Shown in pieces: positions 1-8,039 of a stretch of 33,559 bases of DNA. A program made the position numbers and the translations under genes. The notes under the pieces are model-generated. The model did no database searches. It saw only the letters and a list, made by a program, of their open reading frames with translations, and had not been told where the DNA came from. Source of the DNA: Planctomycetota bacterium (GTDB lineage Bacteria; Planctomycetota; UBA1135; UBA2386); the NCBI GenBank assembly GCA_016793265.1, contig JAEUHT010000206.1, positions 1 through 33,559 of the forward strand, written 5' to 3'. The number at the start of each line of letters is the position of its first letter. The stretch's first letter is position 1.

Positions 1-744
1 CTTGACCTCGCCGCTCCAACCGGCCGCCGGGTCGTGCAGGTCGGCGCGGAAGCTGCCCTCGACGTTCGAGGTCACGCCGGAGAAGTCGTGCAGCGTGCTC
101 TTGGCGTCGAAGCCGACGCGGCACAACGACGGCACCAGTACGAAGTCCTGCGGTTGGTCGAAGTGGAAGGCGGCGCTCGGCAGTTGGAAGCTCAGGAAGC
201 CCGTGGTCTTGGCCACGGGGGCCGGCACCACTGGCTCGGGCACGGGCACGGGCACCGGCACGGGGGTCGGTTCGACCGGCTGCACCACGACCGGCGTCGG
301 CTCGACCGGCGTCGTCGCCGTCGGCGCCGCCTCTGCACGGTTGCTGCCAGCGACCACCGGACCCGTCGCCAGCGTGTCGGCGACCTTCGCCACCGCCCCT
401 TGCAGCGCGGCGAGTTGCTGGGCCAGGGCCTCGGCCCGCTGCTGCACGGCCGCGAGTTCCCGCCGCAGGCTCGTCACTTCCTGGTGGCGCGCCTCGGCGC
501 GGCTGTCGAGGTCGCCGGCGAGCTTCTCGAGCCCGGCGCCGAGCGCCGGCGCCAACGCCGCGAGATCCCGCTGCAGCACCTGCACGTCGTCGCGCAGCAG
601 CGCGGTCGGGTCGGGACCGGCGGGCGCCGCATCATCCTGGATGATGACGCGCACCCGGTCCTTGAGCACGGCGAAGCCGGCGAAGCTGCCGCCGACCAGC
701 AGCAGCACGAACCCGGCACCCAACCACTGCAGGAGCTTGGCCAT
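1..744 (-). CDS. YceI-like domain membrane-anchored protein (3' end beyond window)
   Basis: The frame is open from an ATG at 744 to the window edge, giving 248 codons with no stop. Residues 6-27 form one hydrophobic segment, so the protein is probably anchored in the inner membrane facing out. Residues about 45-125 are rich in Ala, Gln, Glu and Arg in a coiled-coil pattern. Residues about 140-180 are a Pro/Val linker (PVPVPVPVPEPV), and the DNA there carries a short CGGGCA repeat near 235-266. From about residue 195 the sequence resembles the start of a YceI domain (VGFDAKSTLHDFSGV followed by a GSFRADL strand); YceI proteins are lipocalin-like binders of polyisoprenoids and other lipids. An in-frame ATG at 753 is an alternative start; neither has a clear ribosome site. 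The gene is divergent from the exporter operon that itself contains a YceI-like gene. The missing C-terminus limits certainty. Confidence 0.72.
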   Translation of the reverse strand, partial: MAKLLQWLGAGFVLLLVGGSFAGFAVLKDRVRVIIQDDAAPAGPDPTALLRDDVQVLQRDLAALAPALGAGLEKLAGDLDSRAEARHQEVTSLRRELAAVQQRAEALAQQLAALQGAVAKVADTLATGPVVAGSNRAEAAPTATTPVEPTPVVVQPVEPTPVPVPVPVPEPVVPAPVAKTTGFLSFQLPSAAFHFDQPQDFVLVPSLCRVGFDAKSTLHDFSGVTSNVEGSFRADLHDPAAGWSGEVK

Positions 745-768
745 GGTTCGCATTCGAGCAATCCACGT

Positions 769-806
769 GCCGTGGCTCCATGGGCTCATGGGATCTGAGC
801 CACGGC
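769..806. promoter_or_regulatory. 10-bp perfect inverted repeat between divergent genes
   Basis: GCCGTGGCTC at 769-778 is followed, after 18 bases, by its exact reverse complement GAGCCACGGC at 797-806. It lies just upstream of the minus-strand YceI-like gene and ahead of the plus-strand exporter. It could be an operator for a dimeric regulator serving both directions, or a hairpin in the exporter leader. The symmetry is seen directly; the role is inferred. Confidence 0.4.
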
Positions 807-965
807 GCCTTGCTCGCACCACCACCACGCAGAGTCTTCAAGGTGGGAGTAGGAATGACACGATGCATGCGACGGCGACCCAGCGGCCACGCAGGGATAC
901 GCGACCCGGCACGTGATGTGCTCACGCCCCGGCGCCCCGGAGCCGCGCCGCCCTCCGTCGATCCC

Positions 966-2933
966 GTGCCCGTCCCACCCAAGAGCAGCCTCTGGTCCCG
1001 CCTGTGCTGGGTGCTGTTCGCCGCCGCCAGCATCTTCTTGCTGCTGCAGTCCCTCGGCCAGCGGGTGGACCCGGGCAATCGCGCCCTGAAGTCGATCGAC
1101 ACGGTCGACGCCACCAACCGCCGCCGCCTGCAGGAGGTGGTGAACGACCACCCCGTCGTGCTGCTCGCGTTCGCCATGCGCGGCGAGATGTCGTGGTTGC
1201 CCGCCGATCGCGAACGGCTGGCGGACCTGTGCCAACGCCTGCTGGCCATGCCGGAGGTCGCGAGTTGCAGCCTGCCGCCGAGCCCCGACCCCGAGCTCGG
1301 CCTGATGCCGGTGGCGCTGCGCCGCGTCGACGAGGCCGTGCTGGAGCGGGTCGTCGCCACCGCCCGCGAGATGGCGCCCCCGTCGTGCCAGGTGCTCGCC
1401 ACCGGCATGCCGCTGCTCGAACACGGCATCGCCACGCTCGTGGCCGGCGAACGCAGCACGGTGGTGCCGTTGCTGCTGGCGGTGTTGTTCGGTGCGGCCT
1501 GGCTCGGTTACCGGCGGCTCGGACTCGCCATCGCCGTATTGCTGCCGGCGGTGACCGCGATCGCCTGGACCAGCGGCATCGTCGCCTGGTGCGGCAATCA
1601 ACTCGATCCGGTGGCGGCGCTGCTCGACCCGGTGCTGCTGACCATAGGCGTCGCCGCCAGCGTGCACTTCGTCGAGGCCTTCTGCCGCGCGCGCGCTGCG
1701 GGCCACGACGAAGCAGCCGCGCGGCAGCGGGCCGTCGCCGACCTGCGCACGCCGGCGCTGCTGGCGACCGCGACCACCATGCTGGGCTTGTGGTCGCTCG
1801 GCAGCAGCGCGACCCCGGCGGTGGTCGACTTCGGCGTGCGCGCCGCCTTCGGCGTGGCGCTGACCCACCTGTTCACCTTCGCCATGCTGCCGGCCTGGCT
1901 GCACCGCTGGGGCGGCCGCCCGACCCCGGGACTCGCCGCGGCCGACTTCGCCACGCCCTGGGTCCGACTGCTGTTCCAGCGCCGGCTGCCGATCCTGCTC
2001 ACCACCACGGTGATCTCGGTGCTGGCTGGCCTCGGCCTCTCCCAACTGCGAACGGACAACGACCCGCTGTCCATGCTGCCCGCCGCGGTGCCACCGCGCA
2101 GCGAACACGACCAACTCGCCGCCCGCCTCGGCGGCGTCGAGCCGTTCCACCTGCTGGTGCCGGCGCGCTCGACGGCGGCCGATCCCTCCCGGCTGCTGCC
2201 GCTGCTGGCCGAACTCCGGCGCCTGCCCGGTGTCGCCGGCATGGCCGGCCCCGTGCAGCGTGGTGCCGAAGGGGACCTCGCCGTGCCGCTGCTGCTGGCT
2301 CCGGCCGGCAGCAGCGAACGGGTGGCGCTGTTCGCGGACGTGCAGCGCGTCGCGCTCGCGCTCGGTCACGACGACGTGGTGGCGTGTGGCGAAGCGGTGC
2401 AGATGGCCCGCGACTCCGACCGCCTCATGCAGGGCCTGCTCGGCAGCCTCGGCTGGTCGCTGCTGGCACTGACGCTGGCGATGAGCCTCGGCCTGCGGTC
2501 GTGGCGCCTCGGGCTCGCCGCGATGCTGCCGAACCTGCTGCCGGCGCTGTGGATCTACGGCGGCCTCGGCCTGCTGCAGCGGCCGGTGTCGGTGGCCACG
2601 GCGATGATCGCCTGCACCATGCTCGGCCTCATCGTCGACAACACCTTGCACCTGCTGCACCACTACCGCATCCACCGCGCCGCCTCGCCGAGCCGCGTCG
2701 CCCTGCGCCACGCCTTCGCCCACTGCGGTCGCGCCATGACGCTGTCGAGCGTGGTGCTGATGCTCGGCTTCGCCACCGCGGCGACCAGCCGGCTGGCGAC
2801 CACCGTCGAGTTCGCGGTGCTGGCGACCTTGACCATCGCCAGCGCCTGGATCGGCACCGCGGTGCTGTTGCCGCTCTTGCTCAGCGCCCGCTGCCGCCGT
2901 TCGACCACTTCGAGAGCAGATCATGCAATGTGA
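966..2933 (+). CDS. MMPL/RND-family membrane transporter
   Basis: A 655-residue integral membrane protein with the duplicated RND plan: a first helix at about residues 9-28, a soluble extracytoplasmic loop to about 160, a bundle of helices, a further helix at about 340-358, a second loop, and a last helix bundle to the C-terminus. The segment ASVHFVEAFCR after a Leu/Ile-rich helix, and the matching segment LGLIVDNTLHLLHHYR in the second half, are typical of MMPL and HpnN-like exporters. These use the proton gradient to move lipids or other hydrophobic molecules. I chose GTG 966 because it puts helix 1 close to the N-terminus and because third-position GC falls sharply upstream. ATG 855 (preceded by AGGTGGGAG) and ATG 780 are in-frame alternatives. 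The stop overlaps the next gene by 11 bp. The substrate is unknown; the neighbours suggest a lipid or isoprenoid. Confidence 0.85.
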   Translation: MPVPPKSSLWSRLCWVLFAAASIFLLLQSLGQRVDPGNRALKSIDTVDATNRRRLQEVVNDHPVVLLAFAMRGEMSWLPADRERLADLCQRLLAMPEVASCSLPPSPDPELGLMPVALRRVDEAVLERVVATAREMAPPSCQVLATGMPLLEHGIATLVAGERSTVVPLLLAVLFGAAWLGYRRLGLAIAVLLPAVTAIAWTSGIVAWCGNQLDPVAALLDPVLLTIGVAASVHFVEAFCRARAAGHDEAAARQRAVADLRTPALLATATTMLGLWSLGSSATPAVVDFGVRAAFGVALTHLFTFAMLPAWLHRWGGRPTPGLAAADFATPWVRLLFQRRLPILLTTTVISVLAGLGLSQLRTDNDPLSMLPAAVPPRSEHDQLAARLGGVEPFHLLVPARSTAADPSRLLPLLAELRRLPGVAGMAGPVQRGAEGDLAVPLLLAPAGSSERVALFADVQRVALALGHDDVVACGEAVQMARDSDRLMQGLLGSLGWSLLALTLAMSLGLRSWRLGLAAMLPNLLPALWIYGGLGLLQRPVSVATAMIACTMLGLIVDNTLHLLHHYRIHRAASPSRVALRHAFAHCGRAMTLSSVVLMLGFATAATSRLATTVEFAVLATLTIASAWIGTAVLLPLLLSARCRRSTTSRADHAM

Positions 2934-4140
2934 CGTCCTCATCGTCGGCGGCGGCCCCGCCGGTTCGACCCTGGCCCGCCAGCTCGCGCTGGCCGGCATC
3001 GACGTGCTGGTCGTCGACAAGAAGGCCTTCCCGCGCGACAAGCCGTGCGGCGAGTTCCTGAGCCCCGAGTGCCAGCCGTACCTCGAGGGCCTCGGCCTCG
3101 GCTCGCTGCTGAGCGATCTCGGGGCGCAGCGCGTGCAGGGCATGCGCATCTGCGGCAAGGGGCTCGTCGCCGCCGGCCGCTTCGCCTCCTTGCCCCAGCG
3201 TGGCGATCGCAGCGCCGGCTTCGGCATCCGCCGCGCCCGCTTCGACGACGCCCTGCTCACGGCGGCGCAGGCCGCCGGGGCCCGGGTGCAGACGCGCTGC
3301 GAGTTCGTGAACCTGCGCCGGGGCGCAGCCGACCGCGTGGTCGGCGCCGATCTCCGGACCTCGGATGGCGCGCCGATCGAGGTCGCGGCGCGCTGGGTCG
3401 TCGGCGCCGACGGCGTCTTCTCGCGCGTCGCCAAGGACCTCGATGTGCAACGGCCGCTGCGCTGGCTGCAGCAGGTGGCGTTGACGTCCCACTTCGCCGG
3501 CGTGCCGGCCGCCCCGACCGCCGAGGTGCACCTGCTGCACTCGGGTTTCTTCGCGGCTGTGACCGTCGACGACGGCATCTTCAGCGTCAACCTGGTGCTG
3601 CCGCGGGAGCGCTACCGTTCCCGCCGCACCGCCGACTGGGACGAGTTCGTGATGCAGCACGCCGCCGACACCGACCCGGAGTTCGCCGCGCGGCTGGCCC
3701 TTGCCAAGCGGCTCGCCCCTTGGAAGGGCATCGGCCCACTGGCGCACACGACGACGCGCGTCAGCGTGCCCGGCGCCGTGCTGGTCGGCGACGCCGCCGG
3801 CTACGTCGACCCACTGACCGGAGAGGGCATCTACTTCGCGCTGTTCGGGGCGCGCGCGCTCGGCGACGCGCTGCTGGAGGCATTGGCGACGCCGCGCGAC
3901 GCCGATCGTGCCCTGCGCGGCTACGCCCGCCGCCGGCACCGGGAACTGGCACCGCGCCTGTTCCTGGCCAAGGTCCTGCAGCGTGGCCTGCGCCACCCCT
4001 TCGTCGTCAGCACCTTCCTGCGAGGACTCGCGCGCTGGCCGCGGCTCGCCGACCTGCTCGTCACCATGAGCGGCGACAGCATCCACCCGCGCGAACTGTG
4101 GCGCCCGGGGTTCTGGCGCCAGTTCCGGAGGGCGGCGTGA
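2923..4140 (+). CDS. FAD-dependent oxidoreductase, geranylgeranyl reductase type
   Basis: A 405-residue flavoprotein. The N-terminal dinucleotide fold is VLIVGGGPAGSTLARQLA (residues 5-22), followed by an acidic end of strand 2 and the family signature PRDKPCGEFLSPE at about 41-53. The second FAD contact is GDAAGYVDPLTGEGI at about 289-303. This pattern is shared by geranylgeranyl reductases and related flavin monooxygenases or halogenase-like enzymes. They reduce or oxidise lipid-linked and polyketide substrates. No halogenase WxWxIP motif is visible. The gene overlaps the exporter by 11 bp and the following YceI-like gene by 4 bp (GTGA), so the three are probably translated together. Similar oxidoreductase plus MMPL exporter pairs occur in aryl polyene and alkylresorcinol loci, but no ketosynthase or acyl carrier protein is in this window, so the substrate stays open. 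Confidence 0.85.
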   Translation: MQCDVLIVGGGPAGSTLARQLALAGIDVLVVDKKAFPRDKPCGEFLSPECQPYLEGLGLGSLLSDLGAQRVQGMRICGKGLVAAGRFASLPQRGDRSAGFGIRRARFDDALLTAAQAAGARVQTRCEFVNLRRGAADRVVGADLRTSDGAPIEVAARWVVGADGVFSRVAKDLDVQRPLRWLQQVALTSHFAGVPAAPTAEVHLLHSGFFAAVTVDDGIFSVNLVLPRERYRSRRTADWDEFVMQHAADTDPEFAARLALAKRLAPWKGIGPLAHTTTRVSVPGAVLVGDAAGYVDPLTGEGIYFALFGARALGDALLEALATPRDADRALRGYARRRHRELAPRLFLAKVLQRGLRHPFVVSTFLRGLARWPRLADLLVTMSGDSIHPRELWRPGFWRQFRRAA

Positions 4141-4805
4141 AGAACCCCTGCCGCGACGTGCGCGTCTGGCTGCCGGTGGCGCTCGCGGCGGCCGCGTTCC
4201 TCCCGCGGCTCAGGCCGCAGCCGCCGCTCGCGCCGGCCGCCGACGTGCCGTCGCTGGCGCTGCCGGCCGTTCACGGCGTCGCCGCGCAGAAGGCCGCCAC
4301 CAGCTACGAACTCGACGCCGAGGCCAGCTCGGTGCGCTTCCTGGTGCGGGGTGACCGCGGCGAATTGCTGGTGACCTGCCCCGGCCTGCGCGGCAGCCTG
4401 CAGCTCGAGGCCGGCGGCCACGCCGGCCAGCTCGAGCTGCGCTGCGACCTCGGTTCGCTGCGGGTGCTGGAACCCCAGGGCGACCTCGACGTGCAGCACG
4501 TGCTCGGCGTCCACCGCAACGAGCTCGTCTACCGTGCCACGCTGGTCGCGGACTCGACCAGCGACCTGCCGGGTGTCGGCCGCCAGATCTGGCTCGGCAC
4601 GCTCACCTTCGGCACCCGCCTGCGCCGCCAGCCGATCGAGACCTGGTCCTGCCGTCTGCCGGCGCGTGCGCTGCGCCTGTGTGGCCAGGGCACCGTCGAT
4701 GCGGAGACGCTCGGCTTGCCGACGCGGCGCTGGTTCGGCATCGTCGCCGAACACAATGAGGTGACCATGGGCCTGGACCTTGCCTGGAGACGCCACCGTG
4801 ACTGA
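4137..4805 (+). CDS. YceI-like exported protein
   Basis: A 222-residue protein starting at a GTG that overlaps the stop of the flavoprotein gene. Residues about 9-24 ([13 protein letters not shown]) look like a signal sequence or N-terminal anchor. From about residue 55 the protein reads like a YceI beta-barrel: [12 protein letters not shown] opens the first strands, a D/H-containing middle follows ([16 protein letters not shown]), and the end has the family's [19 protein letters not shown] pattern and a terminal strand. YceI proteins bind polyisoprenoids or similar lipids in the periplasm. Together with the reductase and exporter upstream this suggests handling of a lipid or isoprenoid in the envelope (inference). 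Its stop lies inside the start of the next gene (8-bp overlap). Confidence 0.7.
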   Translation: MKNPCRDVRVWLPVALAAAAFLPRLRPQPPLAPAADVPSLALPAVHGVAAQKAATSYELDAEASSVRFLVRGDRGELLVTCPGLRGSLQLEAGGHAGQLELRCDLGSLRVLEPQGDLDVQHVLGVHRNELVYRATLVADSTSDLPGVGRQIWLGTLTFGTRLRRQPIETWSCRLPARALRLCGQGTVDAETLGLPTRRWFGIVAEHNEVTMGLDLAWRRHRD

Positions 4806-6297
4806 GCCCGGCAGCCGCCGGCGTCGATCGCTGCGCCGCGCCGTGGCGATCGCCTTCCTGCCGCTCGGCATCGTCATCGTCGCCGGGGCCGCGATCGAGC
4901 TCTGGATCGCCCGGTCCGTGCACCAGGACGTGCTGCGGCTGTTCGAGGAGCTGCGTGAGGTGGCGCTGGCGCGGTCGATGGTCGACGAGATCGAAGGCCT
5001 GCAGCAGTGGATCGTCGCCGCGCCGACGGCGACGGCGGCGACCCAGCCGCTGGTGCTCGCCGACGTGCGCCACCACGAACACTCGGCGCGCGAGACCATG
5101 GCCCACTTCCGGCGCCCGGACGACCCGTCGCGACCGCAGCACGACCGCGACGAACGCCGGCTCGTCGAGCAGCTGCAGCAGGGGCTCGCCGGCATCGGCA
5201 AGCTGCTGGCGGACGATCGGCCGCTCGCCGAGCTGGCCGCCCCCGCATCGACGACGCTGCAGGCGGCGCAGGCGCTCGTGGTGGCGGTCGACGCCGAGAG
5301 CCGCGAGATCGGCGACGGTCTCGACGTGCGCAGCGACGACATGGGGCGCTTCCTCTTGCTGGTGGCCGGCCTCAGCGGCCTGACCCTGATCGGCCTCGGC
5401 TGGTTGCTGCTGCGGCGCGTGCTGCAGCCGGTGCGGCATCTGCGCGACGCCGTCGAACACTTCGACGGCACCCGGCTCGAACTGCCGCCGACGCTCTTGC
5501 GCGGCGACGAGATCGGTCAGCTGGCGGCGGCCTTCCAGACCATGGCCGACCAGATCCGCGAACACCACCTCGGCCTCGAACAGCGCGTCGCCGAACGTTC
5601 GCGCGAGGTGCTGCGCACGGCCAAGCTGGCGCAGCTCGGCACCCTCGCGGCCGGTGTCGCCCACGAGATCAACAACCCGCTCGCCAGCATCGTCGCCTGC
5701 GCCGACGGCCTGCTGCGCGAGCTCGAACAGGCCGGCGGCGGCGTGCCCGAGGACCTGCGCGACTACCTGCAGATCCTGCGCAAGGAGGGGCTGCGGGCGC
5801 GCGACGTCACGGCGCGGCTGCTGCGCTTCGCCCACCAGGACCATTCGCGCCACGAGGCGGTGTGGCTCGGCGCCGAGGCCCGCGAGGTGGCGGCGATGTT
5901 CGCGCACCAGATGGAGGACGCCGGCGTCACGCTGCGGCTGCAGAGCGAGGCGGACGGACCGGCCATCACCGGCGATCCCGCCGAAGGGCGGCAGGTGCTG
6001 TTCAACCTGCTGCGCAACGCGCTCGACGTCAGCCCGCGCGGCGGCCGCATCGACCTCGACGTGCGGCGGCGCGGCGGCGAGGTCGTGCTCAGCATCGAGG
6101 ACGACGGTCCGGGCGTCGCCAACGAGCACCTCGACCGCATCTTCGAGCCGTTCTTCACCACCAAACCGGTCGGCCGCGGCACCGGGCTCGGCCTCGCCAT
6201 CGTGCACCGCATCGTCACCGGGGTTGGCGGCCGCGTCGCCGTCGACCGGCAGGCGCGGGGCGCCCGCATCAGCATCACGCTGCCGGCCGCGCCCTGA
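4798..6297 (+). CDS. Membrane sensor histidine kinase with HAMP domain
   Basis: A 499-residue two-component sensor. A basic N-terminus leads into TM1 at about 14-36, an extracytoplasmic helical sensor region to about 180, TM2 at about 184-204, a HAMP domain to about 258, the phosphoacceptor helix with [13 protein letters not shown] (His289), an N-box [10 protein letters not shown] (Asn407), a G1 box DDGPGVA (from Asp435) and a G2 box [10 protein letters not shown]. All catalytic motifs look intact. GTG 4798 is preferred over ATG 4780 because GGAGA lies about 10 bases ahead of it; it gives an 8-bp overlap with the YceI-like gene. No response regulator is encoded in the window, so the kinase is an orphan here. 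Operon placement suggests it senses an envelope or lipid cue connected with the upstream genes (inference). Confidence 0.93.
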   Translation: MTEPGSRRRRSLRRAVAIAFLPLGIVIVAGAAIELWIARSVHQDVLRLFEELREVALARSMVDEIEGLQQWIVAAPTATAATQPLVLADVRHHEHSARETMAHFRRPDDPSRPQHDRDERRLVEQLQQGLAGIGKLLADDRPLAELAAPASTTLQAAQALVVAVDAESREIGDGLDVRSDDMGRFLLLVAGLSGLTLIGLGWLLLRRVLQPVRHLRDAVEHFDGTRLELPPTLLRGDEIGQLAAAFQTMADQIREHHLGLEQRVAERSREVLRTAKLAQLGTLAAGVAHEINNPLASIVACADGLLRELEQAGGGVPEDLRDYLQILRKEGLRARDVTARLLRFAHQDHSRHEAVWLGAEAREVAAMFAHQMEDAGVTLRLQSEADGPAITGDPAEGRQVLFNLLRNALDVSPRGGRIDLDVRRRGGEVVLSIEDDGPGVANEHLDRIFEPFFTTKPVGRGTGLGLAIVHRIVTGVGGRVAVDRQARGARISITLPAAP

Positions 6298-6303
6298 CCG
6301 GCG

Positions 6304-7947
6304 TCAGCGCTTTGGCGCCACCAGCACGAGGCGCAACGGGTCGATGCGGTACTCGGCGTCGCCGACCGCCAGCGAGCCGACGCCGCCGGTCATCTGGACA
6401 CGCTCGATCTTGCCGTGCAACTCCACCGGCACCGGCAGCGAGAACGGCAGGTTCCCCGGCGTCTGCCAGCGCAGCTGCAGCACGCCGTCCGCGACCTCGC
6501 TGTCGAGGCGCGGCAACGCCGCCTGCCGCACGTAGACCTCGAAGAACCAGTGCAGGTCCTCACCGGCGAGCCCGCTGCACAGGTCGACGAAGTCCTCGGT
6601 GTCGACGAAGCGGCACTGCGAGCCGTCCTTGGCCGCCAGCGCCGCCGGCGTCGGGTAGGCGAAGCGCCGCAGCGCCTGGAAGAACTTCTCCTCGCCGAGC
6701 TGCCAGCGCAGGGTGTGCAGCACGAGGCTGCCCTTGTAGTAGATGTCGATGCCGCCGCCGGCGCCGAAGTAGATCTGCTGGCTGTCGCGCACCTCCCGCG
6801 GCGCGATCGGCGAGCGGTTCATCGGCTTGTGCTTGTGGATCTCGTCGTCGTAGGCCTTGCGGCCGAAACGCAGCTCGCGGTAGAGCGGCTGCATGTAGGT
6901 GCCGAAGCCCTCGTGCAACCACATGTCCTTCCAGTCGCGGCAGGTGACCAGGTTGCCCCACCACTCGTGCGCCAGTTCGTGGTTGTGCAGCCAGTCGTAC
7001 TGCTCGTCCTGCCAACCGTTGCCGTAGGCGATGATCGACTGGTGCTCCATGCCGAGGTGCGGCGTCTCGGCGACGCCGTACTTCTCGGCCCGGAACGGAT
7101 ACGGCCCGAGCAGCTCCTCGAACGCGCGCACGTGGTCGAGGAACTGCGGCACGAAGCGCTTGGCCTTGGCCGCGTTCTCCGGCAGCACGAAGAACTGCAC
7201 CGGCATCTCGGTGCCGTCGATGCAGCGGAAGGTGTCGTCGAGTTCGACGTACGGGGCGATGTTGAGCGCGACGCAGTAGTTGCTGATCGGCAGCCGCGTG
7301 CGCCAGTGGAACGTGGTCCGCTCACCGTCGACCTGCGGCGCGCCCTGCCGCAGGCCGTTGCTGGCGACGACGAGGCCCTTCGGCACCGTGCAGAGCAGGT
7401 CGAAGCCGTCGGGCTTGTCCGACGGATGGTCCTTGCACGGCCACCACAGATCGGCGCCCTCGCCCTGGCAGCTGGTGGCGATCCACGGCTGGCCGTCCGT
7501 GGTCTGCTTCCAGGTGAAGCCGCCGTCCCACGGCGGGTTCTTCGCCGTGCGCGGCGTGCCGCCGTACTGCACCACCACGGTGAACGGCTGCCCGATCGGC
7601 AGCGGTTCGGCCGGCGTCACGCGCAACCGGCCGGCCTCGCGCACGAACGGCACGGCCGCCGCGCCGAGCGACATCGAGCGCACCTCCAGCGCCGGGTCGA
7701 GGTCGAGCACGAGGCTCGGGCTCGCCGCCAACCAACGCGCCTGCATCGTCAGCGTGCCTTCGATGCGCTTCGCCGCCGGATCGACCTCGATGGCGAGCTG
7801 GTAGTGCAGCACGTCATAGCAGGCCTGCTCGGGCAGCAGTTCGCCACCGGAGACGTTGCGCCGCTGCGCCGGCAGCAGCGCCGCGAGGCCGGTGAGGGCG
7901 GCCAGCAGCTGCCGGCCGGGGGAACATACGAACGGGGTTCGACGCAT
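6304..7947 (-). CDS. Secreted M1-family zinc metallopeptidase
   Basis: A 547-residue gluzincin. The first about 28 residues are a signal peptide ending LLPAQ. An N-terminal beta domain (from about 40) precedes the catalytic domain. The zinc site is HELAHEWWGN (His323, Glu324, His327) with the third ligand Glu346 in LHEGFG. The substrate-binding loop reads LGMEHQS in place of the classic GAMEN, and a YYKGS segment after the active site carries the probable transition-state Tyr. The protein stops shortly after the catalytic domain and a short beta tail, so it lacks the long helical C-terminal domain of full aminopeptidase N (about 850 residues). It probably trims peptides outside the cytoplasm. 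Its stop is six bases from the convergent kinase stop. A TAGCAT hexamer nine bases before the ATG may be the promoter. Confidence 0.93.
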   Translation of the reverse strand: MRRTPFVCSPGRQLLAALTGLAALLPAQRRNVSGGELLPEQACYDVLHYQLAIEVDPAAKRIEGTLTMQARWLAASPSLVLDLDPALEVRSMSLGAAAVPFVREAGRLRVTPAEPLPIGQPFTVVVQYGGTPRTAKNPPWDGGFTWKQTTDGQPWIATSCQGEGADLWWPCKDHPSDKPDGFDLLCTVPKGLVVASNGLRQGAPQVDGERTTFHWRTRLPISNYCVALNIAPYVELDDTFRCIDGTEMPVQFFVLPENAAKAKRFVPQFLDHVRAFEELLGPYPFRAEKYGVAETPHLGMEHQSIIAYGNGWQDEQYDWLHNHELAHEWWGNLVTCRDWKDMWLHEGFGTYMQPLYRELRFGRKAYDDEIHKHKPMNRSPIAPREVRDSQQIYFGAGGGIDIYYKGSLVLHTLRWQLGEEKFFQALRRFAYPTPAALAAKDGSQCRFVDTEDFVDLCSGLAGEDLHWFFEVYVRQAALPRLDSEVADGVLQLRWQTPGNLPFSLPVPVELHGKIERVQMTGGVGSLAVGDAEYRIDPLRLVLVAPKR

Positions 7948-7956
7948 CGCTCGCGC

Positions 7957-7962
7957 ATGCTA
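7957..7962 (-). promoter_or_regulatory. Possible -10 hexamer of the M1 peptidase gene
   Basis: The minus strand reads TAGCAT, ending nine bases before the ATG at 7947. It fits TANNNT and would put the transcript start at or near the start codon. No convincing -35 element is visible. Confidence 0.3.
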
Positions 7963-8025
7963 CGTGCGCCGGGCGCCGCTGCGAGGGTCCGCGGCCCAGC
8001 GCCTGGACCGCGGCGGCCGCCGGCG

Positions 8026-8031
8026 TATGGT
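8026..8031 (+). promoter_or_regulatory. Possible -10 hexamer of the aminotransferase gene
   Basis: TATGGT is followed by eight bases and then the GTG start at 8040. The spacing would make the mRNA leaderless or nearly so. It is one of several such placements in the window. Confidence 0.3.
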
Positions 8032-8039
8032 GCGCCGCC

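Noticed and set aside
780..965. Exporter start at ATG 780 or ATG 855
   Set aside because: Third-position GC falls and rare Arg/Ile codons appear upstream of about 918, and the extension adds a basic disordered tail before helix 1. ATG 855 does have a Shine-Dalgarno-like AGGTGGGAG, so it stays possible.
786..3590. A 934-codon open frame on the minus strand across the exporter and flavoprotein genes
   Set aside because: It is antisense to two well-supported genes, has His/Arg/Gln-rich composition with no domain, and is the sort of frame that high third-position GC produces.
6295..6306. TGAC/GTCA hairpin between the kinase and peptidase stops as a terminator
   Set aside because: A 4-bp stem made largely of the two stop codons; too weak to call.
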